From an uncultured Bacteroidales bacterium (lineage in GTDB: Bacteria > Bacteroidota > Bacteroidia > Bacteroidales > Paludibacteraceae), in NCBI GenBank assembly GCA_900556095.1, contig USNU01000009.1:1-12958 (forward strand): a stretch of 12,958 bases of DNA, in the 5' to 3' direction. Of the stretch, positions 1 to 6,353 are shown piece after piece. The notes below the pieces were generated by a model, which saw nothing but the letters and a program-made list of their open reading frames with translations, ran no database searches and was not told where the DNA came from. The position numbers were made by a program, and so were the translations under genes. Position 1 is the first letter of the stretch, and the number at the start of each line of letters is the position of its first letter.

Positions 1-168
1 CGAAGGCAATTGGTAGCACAGACTCTTGCCACCGCCCGTAGGCATCAGCACAAACGTGTCGTGCCCCTCCATAACATTGCGTATAATGGTTTCTTGGTTA
101 CCTTTGAAACTGTCAAAACCAAAGTAGCGTTGCAGTGCTTCGGTCAACTGTTCGTGAGTTATGTTCAT
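1..168 (-). CDS. recQ: ATP-dependent DNA helicase RecQ, N-terminal fragment
   Basis: The first 56 codons of a RecQ-family 3'-5' DNA helicase, which acts in the cytoplasm in recombination and repair. The gene runs off the left edge, so the 3' end is missing. Seen directly: the N-terminus has the RecQ-type stretch [15 protein letters not shown] (residues 15-29), including the Q-motif glutamine that contacts adenine. It is followed by helicase motif I (Walker A), [13 protein letters not shown] (residues 43-55), whose lysine and serine bind ATP and magnesium. The ATG at 168-166 gives the usual RecQ N-terminal length, and a perfect Bacteroidota promoter lies about 100 bp upstream. The gene is divergent from the MFS transporter. 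Since only the first domain is visible, the zinc-binding, winged-helix and HRDC regions cannot be judged. Confidence 0.93.
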   Translation of the reverse strand, partial: MNITHEQLTEALQRYFGFDSFKGNQETIIRNVMEGHDTFVLMPTGGGKSLCYQLPS

Positions 169-212
169 CTTCTATATATAAATATATAAGGTGTATAATT
201 TTTCGATTGCAA

Positions 213-253
213 GTAGTGGGGATTTGCCCGCTTTTAATCCCGAAAAGGGCAAA
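213..253 (-). other. Possible H-type pseudoknot in the recQ 5' leader
   Basis: Read on the minus strand, TTTGCCC (253-247) pairs with GGGCAAA (229-223). Inside that stem TTTT (246-243) pairs with AAAA (235-232), leaving a two-base GC bulge and a 7-base loop, CGGGATT (242-236). GGGA of that loop is complementary to TCCC, which directly follows the stem (from 223 down). Both helices could form together as an H-type pseudoknot that begins only a few bases after the predicted recQ transcription start. The base pairing is seen in the sequence; a regulatory role is inference. It has no U-run after the stem, so it is not a simple terminator. Confidence 0.4.
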
Positions 254-264
254 GTATTGTAGTG

Positions 265-295
265 CAAAGGTAGTCATTTTTTTTTGTTCTGCAAA
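265..295 (-). promoter_or_regulatory. Promoter of recQ (Bacteroidota -33/-7)
   Basis: On the minus strand a TTTG at 295-292 is followed, after exactly 19 bp, by TACCTTTG at 272-265, a perfect TAnnTTTG -7 element. Transcription should start near 258-260, giving a leader of about 90 nt before the recQ ATG. The match to the known Bacteroides primary sigma factor consensus is full at both boxes. Confidence 0.75.
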
Positions 296-321
296 CTTTT
301 TATTTGAAAAAAGAGAAAAAA

Positions 322-353
322 CTTGTATGCCTCGAAAAAAAGCAGTACTTTTG
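322..353 (+). promoter_or_regulatory. Promoter of the MFS transporter gene (Bacteroidota -33/-7)
   Basis: CTTG at 322-325 (one mismatch to TTTG) is followed after 20 bp by TACTTTTG at 346-353, a perfect TAnnTTTG. The start of transcription should lie near 358-361, leaving a short leader of about 35 nt before the ATG at 394. This placement excludes the longer in-frame start at 304, which would lie upstream of the transcript. Confidence 0.7.
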
Positions 354-393
354 TCTTCAGTTAAATGAATATCAATATCAGAGAACACAAAAA

Positions 394-1731
394 ATGGAAA
401 AACGTAATTTGTCTTTTTGGCAACTTTTTAACCTTAGTTTTGGCTTTTTTGGCGTGCAGATAGCGTATGCTTTGCAGAATGTCAATATATCCCGTATTTT
501 CGCAACCCTCGGTGCAGACCCTCACACACTCAGTTTCTTTTGGATTCTCCCTCCGTTGATGGGTATGATTGTGCAACCATTGATAGGTCTGCTTTCTGAT
601 AAAACATGGCTCGGACCGGTTTTCGGACGCCGGAAATTCTATCTGCTCATCGGTGCTATCATCGCCGTGGCGGTGATGATTCTGCTTCCTAATGCAGGCG
701 ACTTCACCTTCCAACAGGGGCTTTTCCTCGGGCTGAATGCCGCGATGTGGTTCGGACTTTTCTCGCTGATGTTTCTCGATACATCTATCAATATCGCCAT
801 GCAGCCGTTTAAGATGATGGTGGGCGATATGGTCAACGAGGAGCAGAAAGGTACCGCCTATGCCATCCAGTCCGCGCTTTGCAATGCCGGTTCGATGGTG
901 GGCTACCTGTTCCCGATTTTCTTCACATGGATAGGTATTGCCAATACGGCACCAGAAGGAGTGATTCCCGATTCGGTGAAATGGTCGTTCTATGTGGGTG
1001 CTGCCATACTGATTCTCTGCGTGTTATATACTTTCTTCGCGGTCAAAGAGATGACCCCGCAAGAGTATGCCGAGTTCCACGGATTGAACAAGAAAAAAGT
1101 GGACGTCAGTGCTGAGGACGATTCGGATAACAAGCACATTATCAGTGCGTTTGTTACTATCGGATTGGTACAATTCTTTTGTTGGGCGGCGTTTATATAT
1201 ATGTGGGCCTATTCCAACGGAGCCGTTGCTTCGCAGTGTTTTGGTTGGGACGGCTTGAACACCGCAGAGGAGGCCTTTCAAAATGCATGCAATTGGGTAG
1301 GCGTATGTTATGCCGTGCAAGCGGTAGGCTCGCTTTTGTGGGCGGCACTTCTGCCTGCTATTGAGCATAAGATGGGCAATAAAGGCGCGTATATTCTGTC
1401 GTTGGTCATTGGCGGAATAGGTTTTGTGTCGATTTTCTTCGTGCATAATCAATATGTACTGTTGCTCAGTTATGCCTTGGTGGGTACGGCTTGGGCGGCG
1501 ATGTTGGCGTTACCGTTTACATTGTTTACCAATGCCATTATGGGTAGCAAGCGTATGGGGACTTTGCTTGGTTTGTTCAACTGCACGATTTGTCTTCCGC
1601 AGATTGTGGCGGCATCGTTGGGGCGTGTGCTGCTGAAAGGTCTGTGTCTGCAAGTTGGTATGCTTGTGGTAGCAGGCGTATTGCTGTTTCTCGGGGCAGT
1701 ATCGGTACTCTTTATTAAGGAGAGAAAATAG
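394..1731 (+). CDS. MFS transporter, SLC45/GPH-like sugar transporter
   Basis: A 445-residue inner-membrane transporter of the major facilitator superfamily. Its N-terminus (LSFWQLFNLSFGFFGVQIAY, residues 6-25) and the stretch ALQNVNISRIFATLGAD (26-42) match Bacteroidota transporters annotated as SLC45-type or glycoside/cation symporters. Seen: about twelve hydrophobic segments in two halves, joined by a charged cytoplasmic loop (about 230-248, KKKVDVSAEDDSDNK), and MFS motif A between segments 2 and 3 (G65, D69, then GRR at 78-80). In this family the substrates are usually oligosaccharides such as maltose or sucrose taken up with a cation; no sugar-degrading gene is adjacent, so the substrate here is open. 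The ATG at 394 was chosen over an in-frame ATG at 304 because the promoter -7 box lies between them. A hairpin terminator follows, so it is probably monocistronic. Confidence 0.88.
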   Translation: MEKRNLSFWQLFNLSFGFFGVQIAYALQNVNISRIFATLGADPHTLSFFWILPPLMGMIVQPLIGLLSDKTWLGPVFGRRKFYLLIGAIIAVAVMILLPNAGDFTFQQGLFLGLNAAMWFGLFSLMFLDTSINIAMQPFKMMVGDMVNEEQKGTAYAIQSALCNAGSMVGYLFPIFFTWIGIANTAPEGVIPDSVKWSFYVGAAILILCVLYTFFAVKEMTPQEYAEFHGLNKKKVDVSAEDDSDNKHIISAFVTIGLVQFFCWAAFIYMWAYSNGAVASQCFGWDGLNTAEEAFQNACNWVGVCYAVQAVGSLLWAALLPAIEHKMGNKGAYILSLVIGGIGFVSIFFVHNQYVLLLSYALVGTAWAAMLALPFTLFTNAIMGSKRMGTLLGLFNCTICLPQIVAASLGRVLLKGLCLQVGMLVVAGVLLFLGAVSVLFIKERK

Positions 1732-1751
1732 AATTGTATGGATAAAAAGAC

Positions 1752-1790
1752 AAAAATGCTCTGCTTGCGCGAGTAGGCAGGGTGTTTTTT
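1752..1790 (+). terminator. Rho-independent terminator after the MFS gene
   Basis: CTCTGCTT (1759-1766) pairs with AGGCAGGG (1775-1782), including two G-U pairs, around the loop GCGCGAGT. The stem extends outward through ATG/TGT and an A-run (1752-1756) facing a T-run (1785-1790). The T-run directly follows the GC part, as in an intrinsic terminator. It separates the MFS gene from the MATE gene. Confidence 0.65.
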
Positions 1791-1818
1791 GTGGAGATGA
1801 TACGTAATAATTGGTAGT

Positions 1819-3153
1819 TTGTCGTTGAATCGTCGTATTCTTCATCTTGCCCTGCCGAGTATCTTGGCGAATATCACCATTCCGTTGGTCGGATTGGTGG
1901 ATACGGCTATCGTGGGGCATATCTCTGACGCGAGTGCCATTGGCGGAATTGCTATCGGCACAATGCTTTTCGACCTTCTTTATTGGAATTTCGGTTTCTT
2001 GCGTGTCGGTACTTCCGGACTGACGGCGCAGGCTTTCGGACGCAAAGATTCTGACGAATGTGCGCGCCTTTTTGTGCAGAGTATCGGTATTTCGGCACTG
2101 GGCGCGTTGTTCGTTTGGGCGATTCAATGGCTGTTCGTTATGGCGGTTTTGGCATGTGTGCCTTGTTCGCCGGAGGTGGCTGAGTTCGCCCGCGAGTATT
2201 TCTTTGTCCGTATATGGGCAGCCCCTGCTACCCTCAGTCTGATGGCGTTCAAGGGCTGGTTTATCGGTATGCAGGACACGGTAAGCCCGATGGCTACTGA
2301 CATTCTTGTCAATGTGGTGAATATCGTTGCCAGTTATTATCTTGCCGTATATACGCCTCTTGGCGCGATAGGCGTGGCGCATGGTACGCTCTTGGCGCAG
2401 TATTCGGGATTGTTGCTTTCTATAATCATCGTTGCCACCAAATATCGCAAGGTTTTTCGGAATACACAAGTGTGGGCTATCCTGACCGATTTCCGTTCTA
2501 TGCGCCGGCTTCTGGTGCTAAACGGCAATCTGTTTGTGCGTTCATTGTGTTTTATGGTGGTCTATGTGGGCTTCACGGCATTGGCTTCCCGCTATGGCGA
2601 TACCGAATTGGCGGTCTCGGCGATAATGATGAAACTCTTTATGCTGTTCTCCTATTTTATTGATGGTTTCGCGTATGCGGGAGAGGCATTGGTAGGGCGG
2701 TTTATCGGCGAAAAACAGATGAATCTAGTCAAAAACGCTATTCGCATACTTTTCATTTGGGCTATGGGCATTGGCGGAGTGTTTTCCGTGTTGTATGCCG
2801 TGGCGGGCGAACCGTGTATCCGCTTGCTAACTAACGACTTGTCTGTTATCGATGGCGCGGCACCGTATATGGGGTGGCTGATAGCAATGCCGATTGTTTC
2901 AGCACTGGCATTTTTGTGGGATGGCATTTTTGTTGGGGCTACGGCAGGCAAAGAGATCCGCAATGGTATGATTTTTGCTGCAATAGCGTTTGTATTCGGC
3001 TACGGACTTACTTATCAATGGTGCGATGTGCAGGCCCTATATATAGGCTATTTTTCCCACCTTGTGGCACGAATGGTGTATATGACATTCAAATGGAAAA
3101 GTATCTATGATAGAGAAGTTGGAAAATCGCAAATGGAAGGTACTCAAAACTGA
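1819..3153 (+). CDS. MATE family multidrug efflux transporter (DinF-like)
   Basis: A 444-residue inner-membrane antiporter of the MATE family, which exports drugs or other cationic compounds in exchange for Na+ or H+. Seen: about twelve hydrophobic segments; the family-typical N-terminal region NRRILHLALPSILANITIPL (4-23) followed by VDTAIVGHI; and the motif LRVGTSGLTAQAFGRKD (61-77), characteristic of the DinF branch. Length is normal. The start is unusual: no ATG is in frame after the stop codon at 1807. The candidates are TTG at 1819 and TTG at 1825; from my memory of family N-termini (M-N-R-R-I-L-type), 1825 may be the true one. No clear Shine-Dalgarno sequence or -7 box was found just upstream. 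Its 3' end overlaps the Nudix gene by 47 bp, suggesting coupled translation. Confidence 0.88.
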   Translation: MSLNRRILHLALPSILANITIPLVGLVDTAIVGHISDASAIGGIAIGTMLFDLLYWNFGFLRVGTSGLTAQAFGRKDSDECARLFVQSIGISALGALFVWAIQWLFVMAVLACVPCSPEVAEFAREYFFVRIWAAPATLSLMAFKGWFIGMQDTVSPMATDILVNVVNIVASYYLAVYTPLGAIGVAHGTLLAQYSGLLLSIIIVATKYRKVFRNTQVWAILTDFRSMRRLLVLNGNLFVRSLCFMVVYVGFTALASRYGDTELAVSAIMMKLFMLFSYFIDGFAYAGEALVGRFIGEKQMNLVKNAIRILFIWAMGIGGVFSVLYAVAGEPCIRLLTNDLSVIDGAAPYMGWLIAMPIVSALAFLWDGIFVGATAGKEIRNGMIFAAIAFVFGYGLTYQWCDVQALYIGYFSHLVARMVYMTFKWKSIYDREVGKSQMEGTQN

Positions 3154-3664
3154 GAAACTGCTCAGCAAAGGTATCTGGCTCAATGTGCGTCAGGATACGG
3201 TCGAACTGCCCAACGGCGCAGTCCTGCCTACCTATTTTGTGATGGAGTTTCCGTGTTGGATAAATGTGATTGCTATCACCAAGGACGGACAGATGGTTAT
3301 GGAGGACCAATACCGTCATGGATTGGGCGAGACGCGCTACGAGTTGGTGGCAGGGGTTATCGACCCGGGCGAGACACCTCTGGAGGCTGCCAAGCGCGAA
3401 CTGAGCGAAGAGACGGGATACGAAGGCGGAGAATGGCAGCAGTTTATGGTCTTGTCGCCTAACCCGGGCAACCACAACAACCTCTCTTATACGTTTCTTG
3501 CCACGGGGGTGGAGAAGGTGCGGGAGCAACACCAGGAGAAAACAGAGGACATTCACGTGCATATCATGACCCAAGCCGATGTGCGCCAACTATTGGAGCA
3601 GGGCGAAATCATTCAGGCCCTCCACGCCGCACCGCTTTGGAAATACTTTGCTACACAAAAATGA
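3107..3664 (+). CDS. Nudix hydrolase, ADP-ribose pyrophosphatase-like
   Basis: A 185-residue cytoplasmic Nudix hydrolase, which cleaves a nucleoside diphosphate linked to another moiety. Seen: a complete Nudix box from G83 to Y105 (GX5EX7REUXEEXGU), with the metal-binding REL...EE residues intact. The preceding stretch EDQYRHGLGETRYELVAGVI (66-85) resembles the 'QYR...E.PAG' segment of ADP-ribose pyrophosphatases, and SPNPG (117-121) puts prolines near the distance after the box that is typical of that subgroup. ADP-ribose or a nucleotide sugar is therefore the likeliest substrate, but this is inference from motifs. The ATG at 3107 lies inside the end of the MATE gene, in another frame. The next gene begins 7 nt after its stop. 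Confidence 0.88.
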   Translation: MIEKLENRKWKVLKTEKLLSKGIWLNVRQDTVELPNGAVLPTYFVMEFPCWINVIAITKDGQMVMEDQYRHGLGETRYELVAGVIDPGETPLEAAKRELSEETGYEGGEWQQFMVLSPNPGNHNNLSYTFLATGVEKVREQHQEKTEDIHVHIMTQADVRQLLEQGEIIQALHAAPLWKYFATQK

Positions 3665-3671
3665 TGTAAGT

Positions 3672-4073
3672 GTGAAAAATCGTTATCTATACATAGTATT
3701 AGTAGTGGCTGTTGGAGCGATTCTGCGTTTCAATGGATACCCGTCGTATGCGGTGGAGACCATCGCACCGGATTGGGTTACTATCTCCTCGGAGCAAGAG
3801 CAGACTCTCTCCGCCACAGACTATGTATCCGATTTTGCATTGTCCGGCTATTCGCCTGCATTGGCGAACAATGCTTTCGCGCGTCGCTATGAGACACATT
3901 CGCGGACGGTGCAAAACGATTTTTCCAATGCACGCACTCCTAATTTTGCCCTTTTCATAGCCGAAGAATCGGCTGTTTCACATCGTCTGAATACCGATAT
4001 ATCCTATGCGGAGACTCTGGTTGTCGGTCTGCCGACCGAGGATATATCTTTTCCATTTAATACTTTCTGGTAA
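3672..4073 (+). CDS. Hypothetical secreted or membrane-anchored protein, 133 aa
   Basis: Not recognised. A GTG at 3672 begins a short basic segment (KNR) and a hydrophobic core (LYIVLVVAVGAIL, residues 6-18) ending near SYA (25-27), which looks like a signal peptide or a single membrane anchor. The remaining 105 or so residues are polar, with no cysteine and no enzyme motif I can identify. The C-terminal part, ISYAETLVVGLPTEDISFPF (110-129), ends in NTFW. The frame is open further upstream to 3579 inside the Nudix gene, but that extension would bury the hydrophobic N-terminus, so the GTG, placed 7 nt after the Nudix stop, was preferred. The tight spacing suggests it belongs to the MATE-Nudix transcription unit. 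Function unknown. Confidence 0.6.
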   Translation: MKNRYLYIVLVVAVGAILRFNGYPSYAVETIAPDWVTISSEQEQTLSATDYVSDFALSGYSPALANNAFARRYETHSRTVQNDFSNARTPNFALFIAEESAVSHRLNTDISYAETLVVGLPTEDISFPFNTFW

Positions 4074-4090
4074 TTGTCTGCTTTGTAGGG

Positions 4091-4121
4091 GGTTCATATT
4101 GTGCTAATAGGAGTATGAACT
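4091..4121. other. Inverted repeat (7-bp stem) after the hypothetical gene
   Basis: GTTCATA (4092-4098) and TATGAAC (4114-4120) form a perfect 7-bp stem with a 15-base spacer; a G-U pair can be added outside. It has no T-run behind it, so it is not a convincing terminator. It may be an RNA-stabilising hairpin or a protein-binding palindrome between the 133-residue and the 51-residue genes. Confidence 0.3.
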
Positions 4122-4176
4122 TGTATAGGAGCGATGCGTTTAGCATTGTTCTCGCTATTGTCAATCCGGCAATAAT

Positions 4177-4200
4177 TTACAAACTCACAAACTTACAAAT
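4177..4200 (+). repeat. Three tandem octamers, TTACAAAC type
   Basis: TTACAAAC, TCACAAAC and TTACAAAT follow each other without gaps, ending 10 bp before the ATG of the small membrane protein. They sit where a ribosome or a leader-binding protein would act. No function is known to me; it may also be a chance A/C-rich leader. Confidence 0.4.
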
Positions 4201-4210
4201 TACCTATATT

Positions 4211-4366
4211 ATGGATACTTCAATTATTATCCTGACATTGGTCTTTTTGGCAATGTTCATTGTTCCTTTTTGTGTGATTGGTCTGATGAATCGCCACAAA
4301 GAGAACGAACACAATCAGGAAAATGCTAAGACAGAGTCGGTGGAAACCGATAAGTTAGGCAAATAA
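4211..4366 (+). CDS. Small single-pass membrane protein, 51 aa
   Basis: A 51-residue protein with one strongly hydrophobic segment (SIIILTLVFLAMFIVPFCVI, residues 4-23), then a positive boundary (NRHK, 27-30) and a charged, asparagine- and glutamate-rich tail. This predicts an inner-membrane protein with its C-terminus in the cytoplasm. The ATG at 4211 was chosen over an in-frame ATG at 4115 because the first predicted codons after 4211 lead straight into the membrane segment, while the upstream 32 codons look like leader sequence with octamer repeats. A strong terminator follows 27 bp after the stop. Similar tiny membrane proteins are common in Bacteroidales, but their role is not known to me. 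Confidence 0.65.
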   Translation: MDTSIIILTLVFLAMFIVPFCVIGLMNRHKENEHNQENAKTESVETDKLGK

Positions 4367-4393
4367 GATAAAAAATAATTAACAATAGATGAG

Positions 4394-4425
4394 TAAGGCT
4401 GCCGAAAAGGGCAGCCTTATTTTGT
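4394..4425 (+). terminator. Strong rho-independent terminator
   Basis: TAAGGCTGCC (4394-4403) and GGCAGCCTTA (4410-4419) form a perfect 10-bp stem with the loop GAAAAG, followed by TTTTGTT. This is a textbook intrinsic terminator, closing the MATE-to-small-membrane-protein region and isolating mntP. Confidence 0.92.
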
Positions 4426-4457
4426 TATAGGATAGTTATATGTTGGTTATAGGATAG
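4424..4457. repeat. 12-bp direct repeat upstream of mntP, 22-bp period
   Basis: GTTATAGGATAG occurs at 4424-4435 and again at 4446-4457, exactly 22 bp apart (about two helical turns). The second copy also forms GGATA...TATCC with 4465-4469. It lies between the preceding terminator and mntP, where an operator would be expected. A regulator-binding role is inference. Confidence 0.5.
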
Positions 4458-4465
4458 ATAAGGTT

Positions 4466-4495
4466 ATCCACCTCACATCCTCCTGGCATCCACCT
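4466..4495. repeat. 8-bp direct repeat upstream of mntP, 22-bp period
   Basis: ATCCACCT occurs at 4466-4473 and at 4488-4495, again exactly 22 bp apart. This is a different sequence from the neighbouring 12-bp repeat but has the same spacing. The stretch is unusually pyrimidine-rich on the + strand. Confidence 0.4.
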
Positions 4496-4501
4496 GTGTT
4501 T

Positions 4502-4525
4502 TCCGGGAATTGGTTTCGTTCCGGA
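4502..4525 (+). promoter_or_regulatory. Hairpin just upstream of the mntP start
   Basis: TCCGGGA (4502-4508) pairs with TTCCGGA (4519-4525), a 7-bp stem with one G-U pair and a 10-base loop, ending 20 bp before the mntP ATG. It could influence translation. I could not recognise the consensus of the manganese-sensing yybP-ykoY riboswitch in this leader. Confidence 0.3.
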
Positions 4526-4545
4526 TGTTAATTCTTAATCAGAAA

Positions 4546-5118
4546 ATGTCTTATTTAGATATTATCCTAATCGCCGTCGGTTTGGCTATGGATTGTTTTG
4601 CGGTGAGCATAACGCATGGTTTGTCGTATGACCGTAGCCGTAAGCCGTTGGCATACTATGGTCCGTGGCTGATGGCGGTGATGTTCGGCTTGTTTCAAGG
4701 CGGAATGCCGCTTGTCGGTTATTTTGCAGGTACACTCTTTGCTGATTTTTTCTCCAAGTTTGCCCCGTGGATTGCTCTGATTCTGTTGGCAGGCATTGGT
4801 GGAAAGATGATTTGGGAGTCGCTCCACCCGAAAGATGAGGAGAAAACATGTGCTGATTTCTCTTTGAAACACATCTCGGCTTTGGCGATTGCCACTTCAA
4901 TAGATGCTTTGGCAACGGGCGTCATCTTTATTCCTGTGCCGGAAATGTTGTGGATTGGGGTAGGGATTATTGCGCTGGTAAGTTTCCTTTTTTCCGTTGC
5001 GGGCTATAGCATTGGTGCTTTTGTAGGGCAAAAATTCCATTTCAATGTTGAACTGCTCGGTGGTGTCATTCTGATTATTATCGGCTTGAAAATCTTTGTA
5101 GAGGGAATATTTTTCTAA
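4546..5118 (+). CDS. mntP: Manganese efflux pump MntP
   Basis: A 190-residue inner-membrane protein of the MntP (formerly DUF204/YebN) family, which exports Mn(II) and protects against manganese excess. Seen: six hydrophobic segments arranged as two related halves. The conserved acidic motif of the first half is GLAMDCFAVSI (12-22, D16); that of the second half is TSIDALATG (117-125, D120). A third acidic position comes before the last segment, at VELLGG (168-173, E169). Length matches the family. The ATG at 4546 was chosen over the in-frame start at 4510 because MSYLDIILIAVGLAMD is the standard N-terminus. No perfect -7 box was found upstream; direct repeats and a hairpin occupy the leader. 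The esterase gene begins 12 bp after its stop, so they are probably co-transcribed, though with no evident functional link. Confidence 0.93.
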   Translation: MSYLDIILIAVGLAMDCFAVSITHGLSYDRSRKPLAYYGPWLMAVMFGLFQGGMPLVGYFAGTLFADFFSKFAPWIALILLAGIGGKMIWESLHPKDEEKTCADFSLKHISALAIATSIDALATGVIFIPVPEMLWIGVGIIALVSFLFSVAGYSIGAFVGQKFHFNVELLGGVILIIIGLKIFVEGIFF

Positions 5119-6279
<1,161 letters not shown>

Positions 6280-6292
6280 GGATTATAACATA

Positions 6293-6330
6293 AAAAGAAA
6301 CTGCCTGAAATACATCAAGCAGTTTCTTTT
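6293..6330. terminator. Bidirectional terminator between convergent genes
   Basis: AAAAGAAACTGC (6293-6304) pairs perfectly with GCAGTTTCTTTT (6319-6330), a 12-bp stem with a 14-base loop that can add TGA/TCA. The A-run on the left and T-run on the right give a U-tail on both strands, serving the esterase (+) and the OB-domain protein gene (-). Confidence 0.9.
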
Positions 6331-6353
6331 ATTTATATCAGATTATTAATGAG

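Noticed and set aside
304..393. N-terminal extension of the MFS transporter from ATG 304
   Set aside because: The promoter -7 box at 346-353 lies inside this extension, and the added residues are a basic, non-conserved stretch.
1510..2469. Long open frame on the minus strand (319 codons) opposite the MFS and MATE genes
   Set aside because: It spans two confidently assigned genes and the terminator between them, its product is rich in Arg/His/Gln/Thr with no domain, and it is explained by codon bias of the opposite strand.
4424..4495. A CRISPR-like array from the 22-bp-spaced repeats
   Set aside because: There are only two copies of each repeat, they are 8 and 12 bp long, and no spacers of uniform size or cas genes are present.
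4440..4545. A yybP-ykoY manganese riboswitch before mntP
   Set aside because: The leader is the right place, but I could not find the conserved internal-loop sequences or the long terminator-forming arms; only repeats and one short hairpin are visible. A covariance-model search would settle it.
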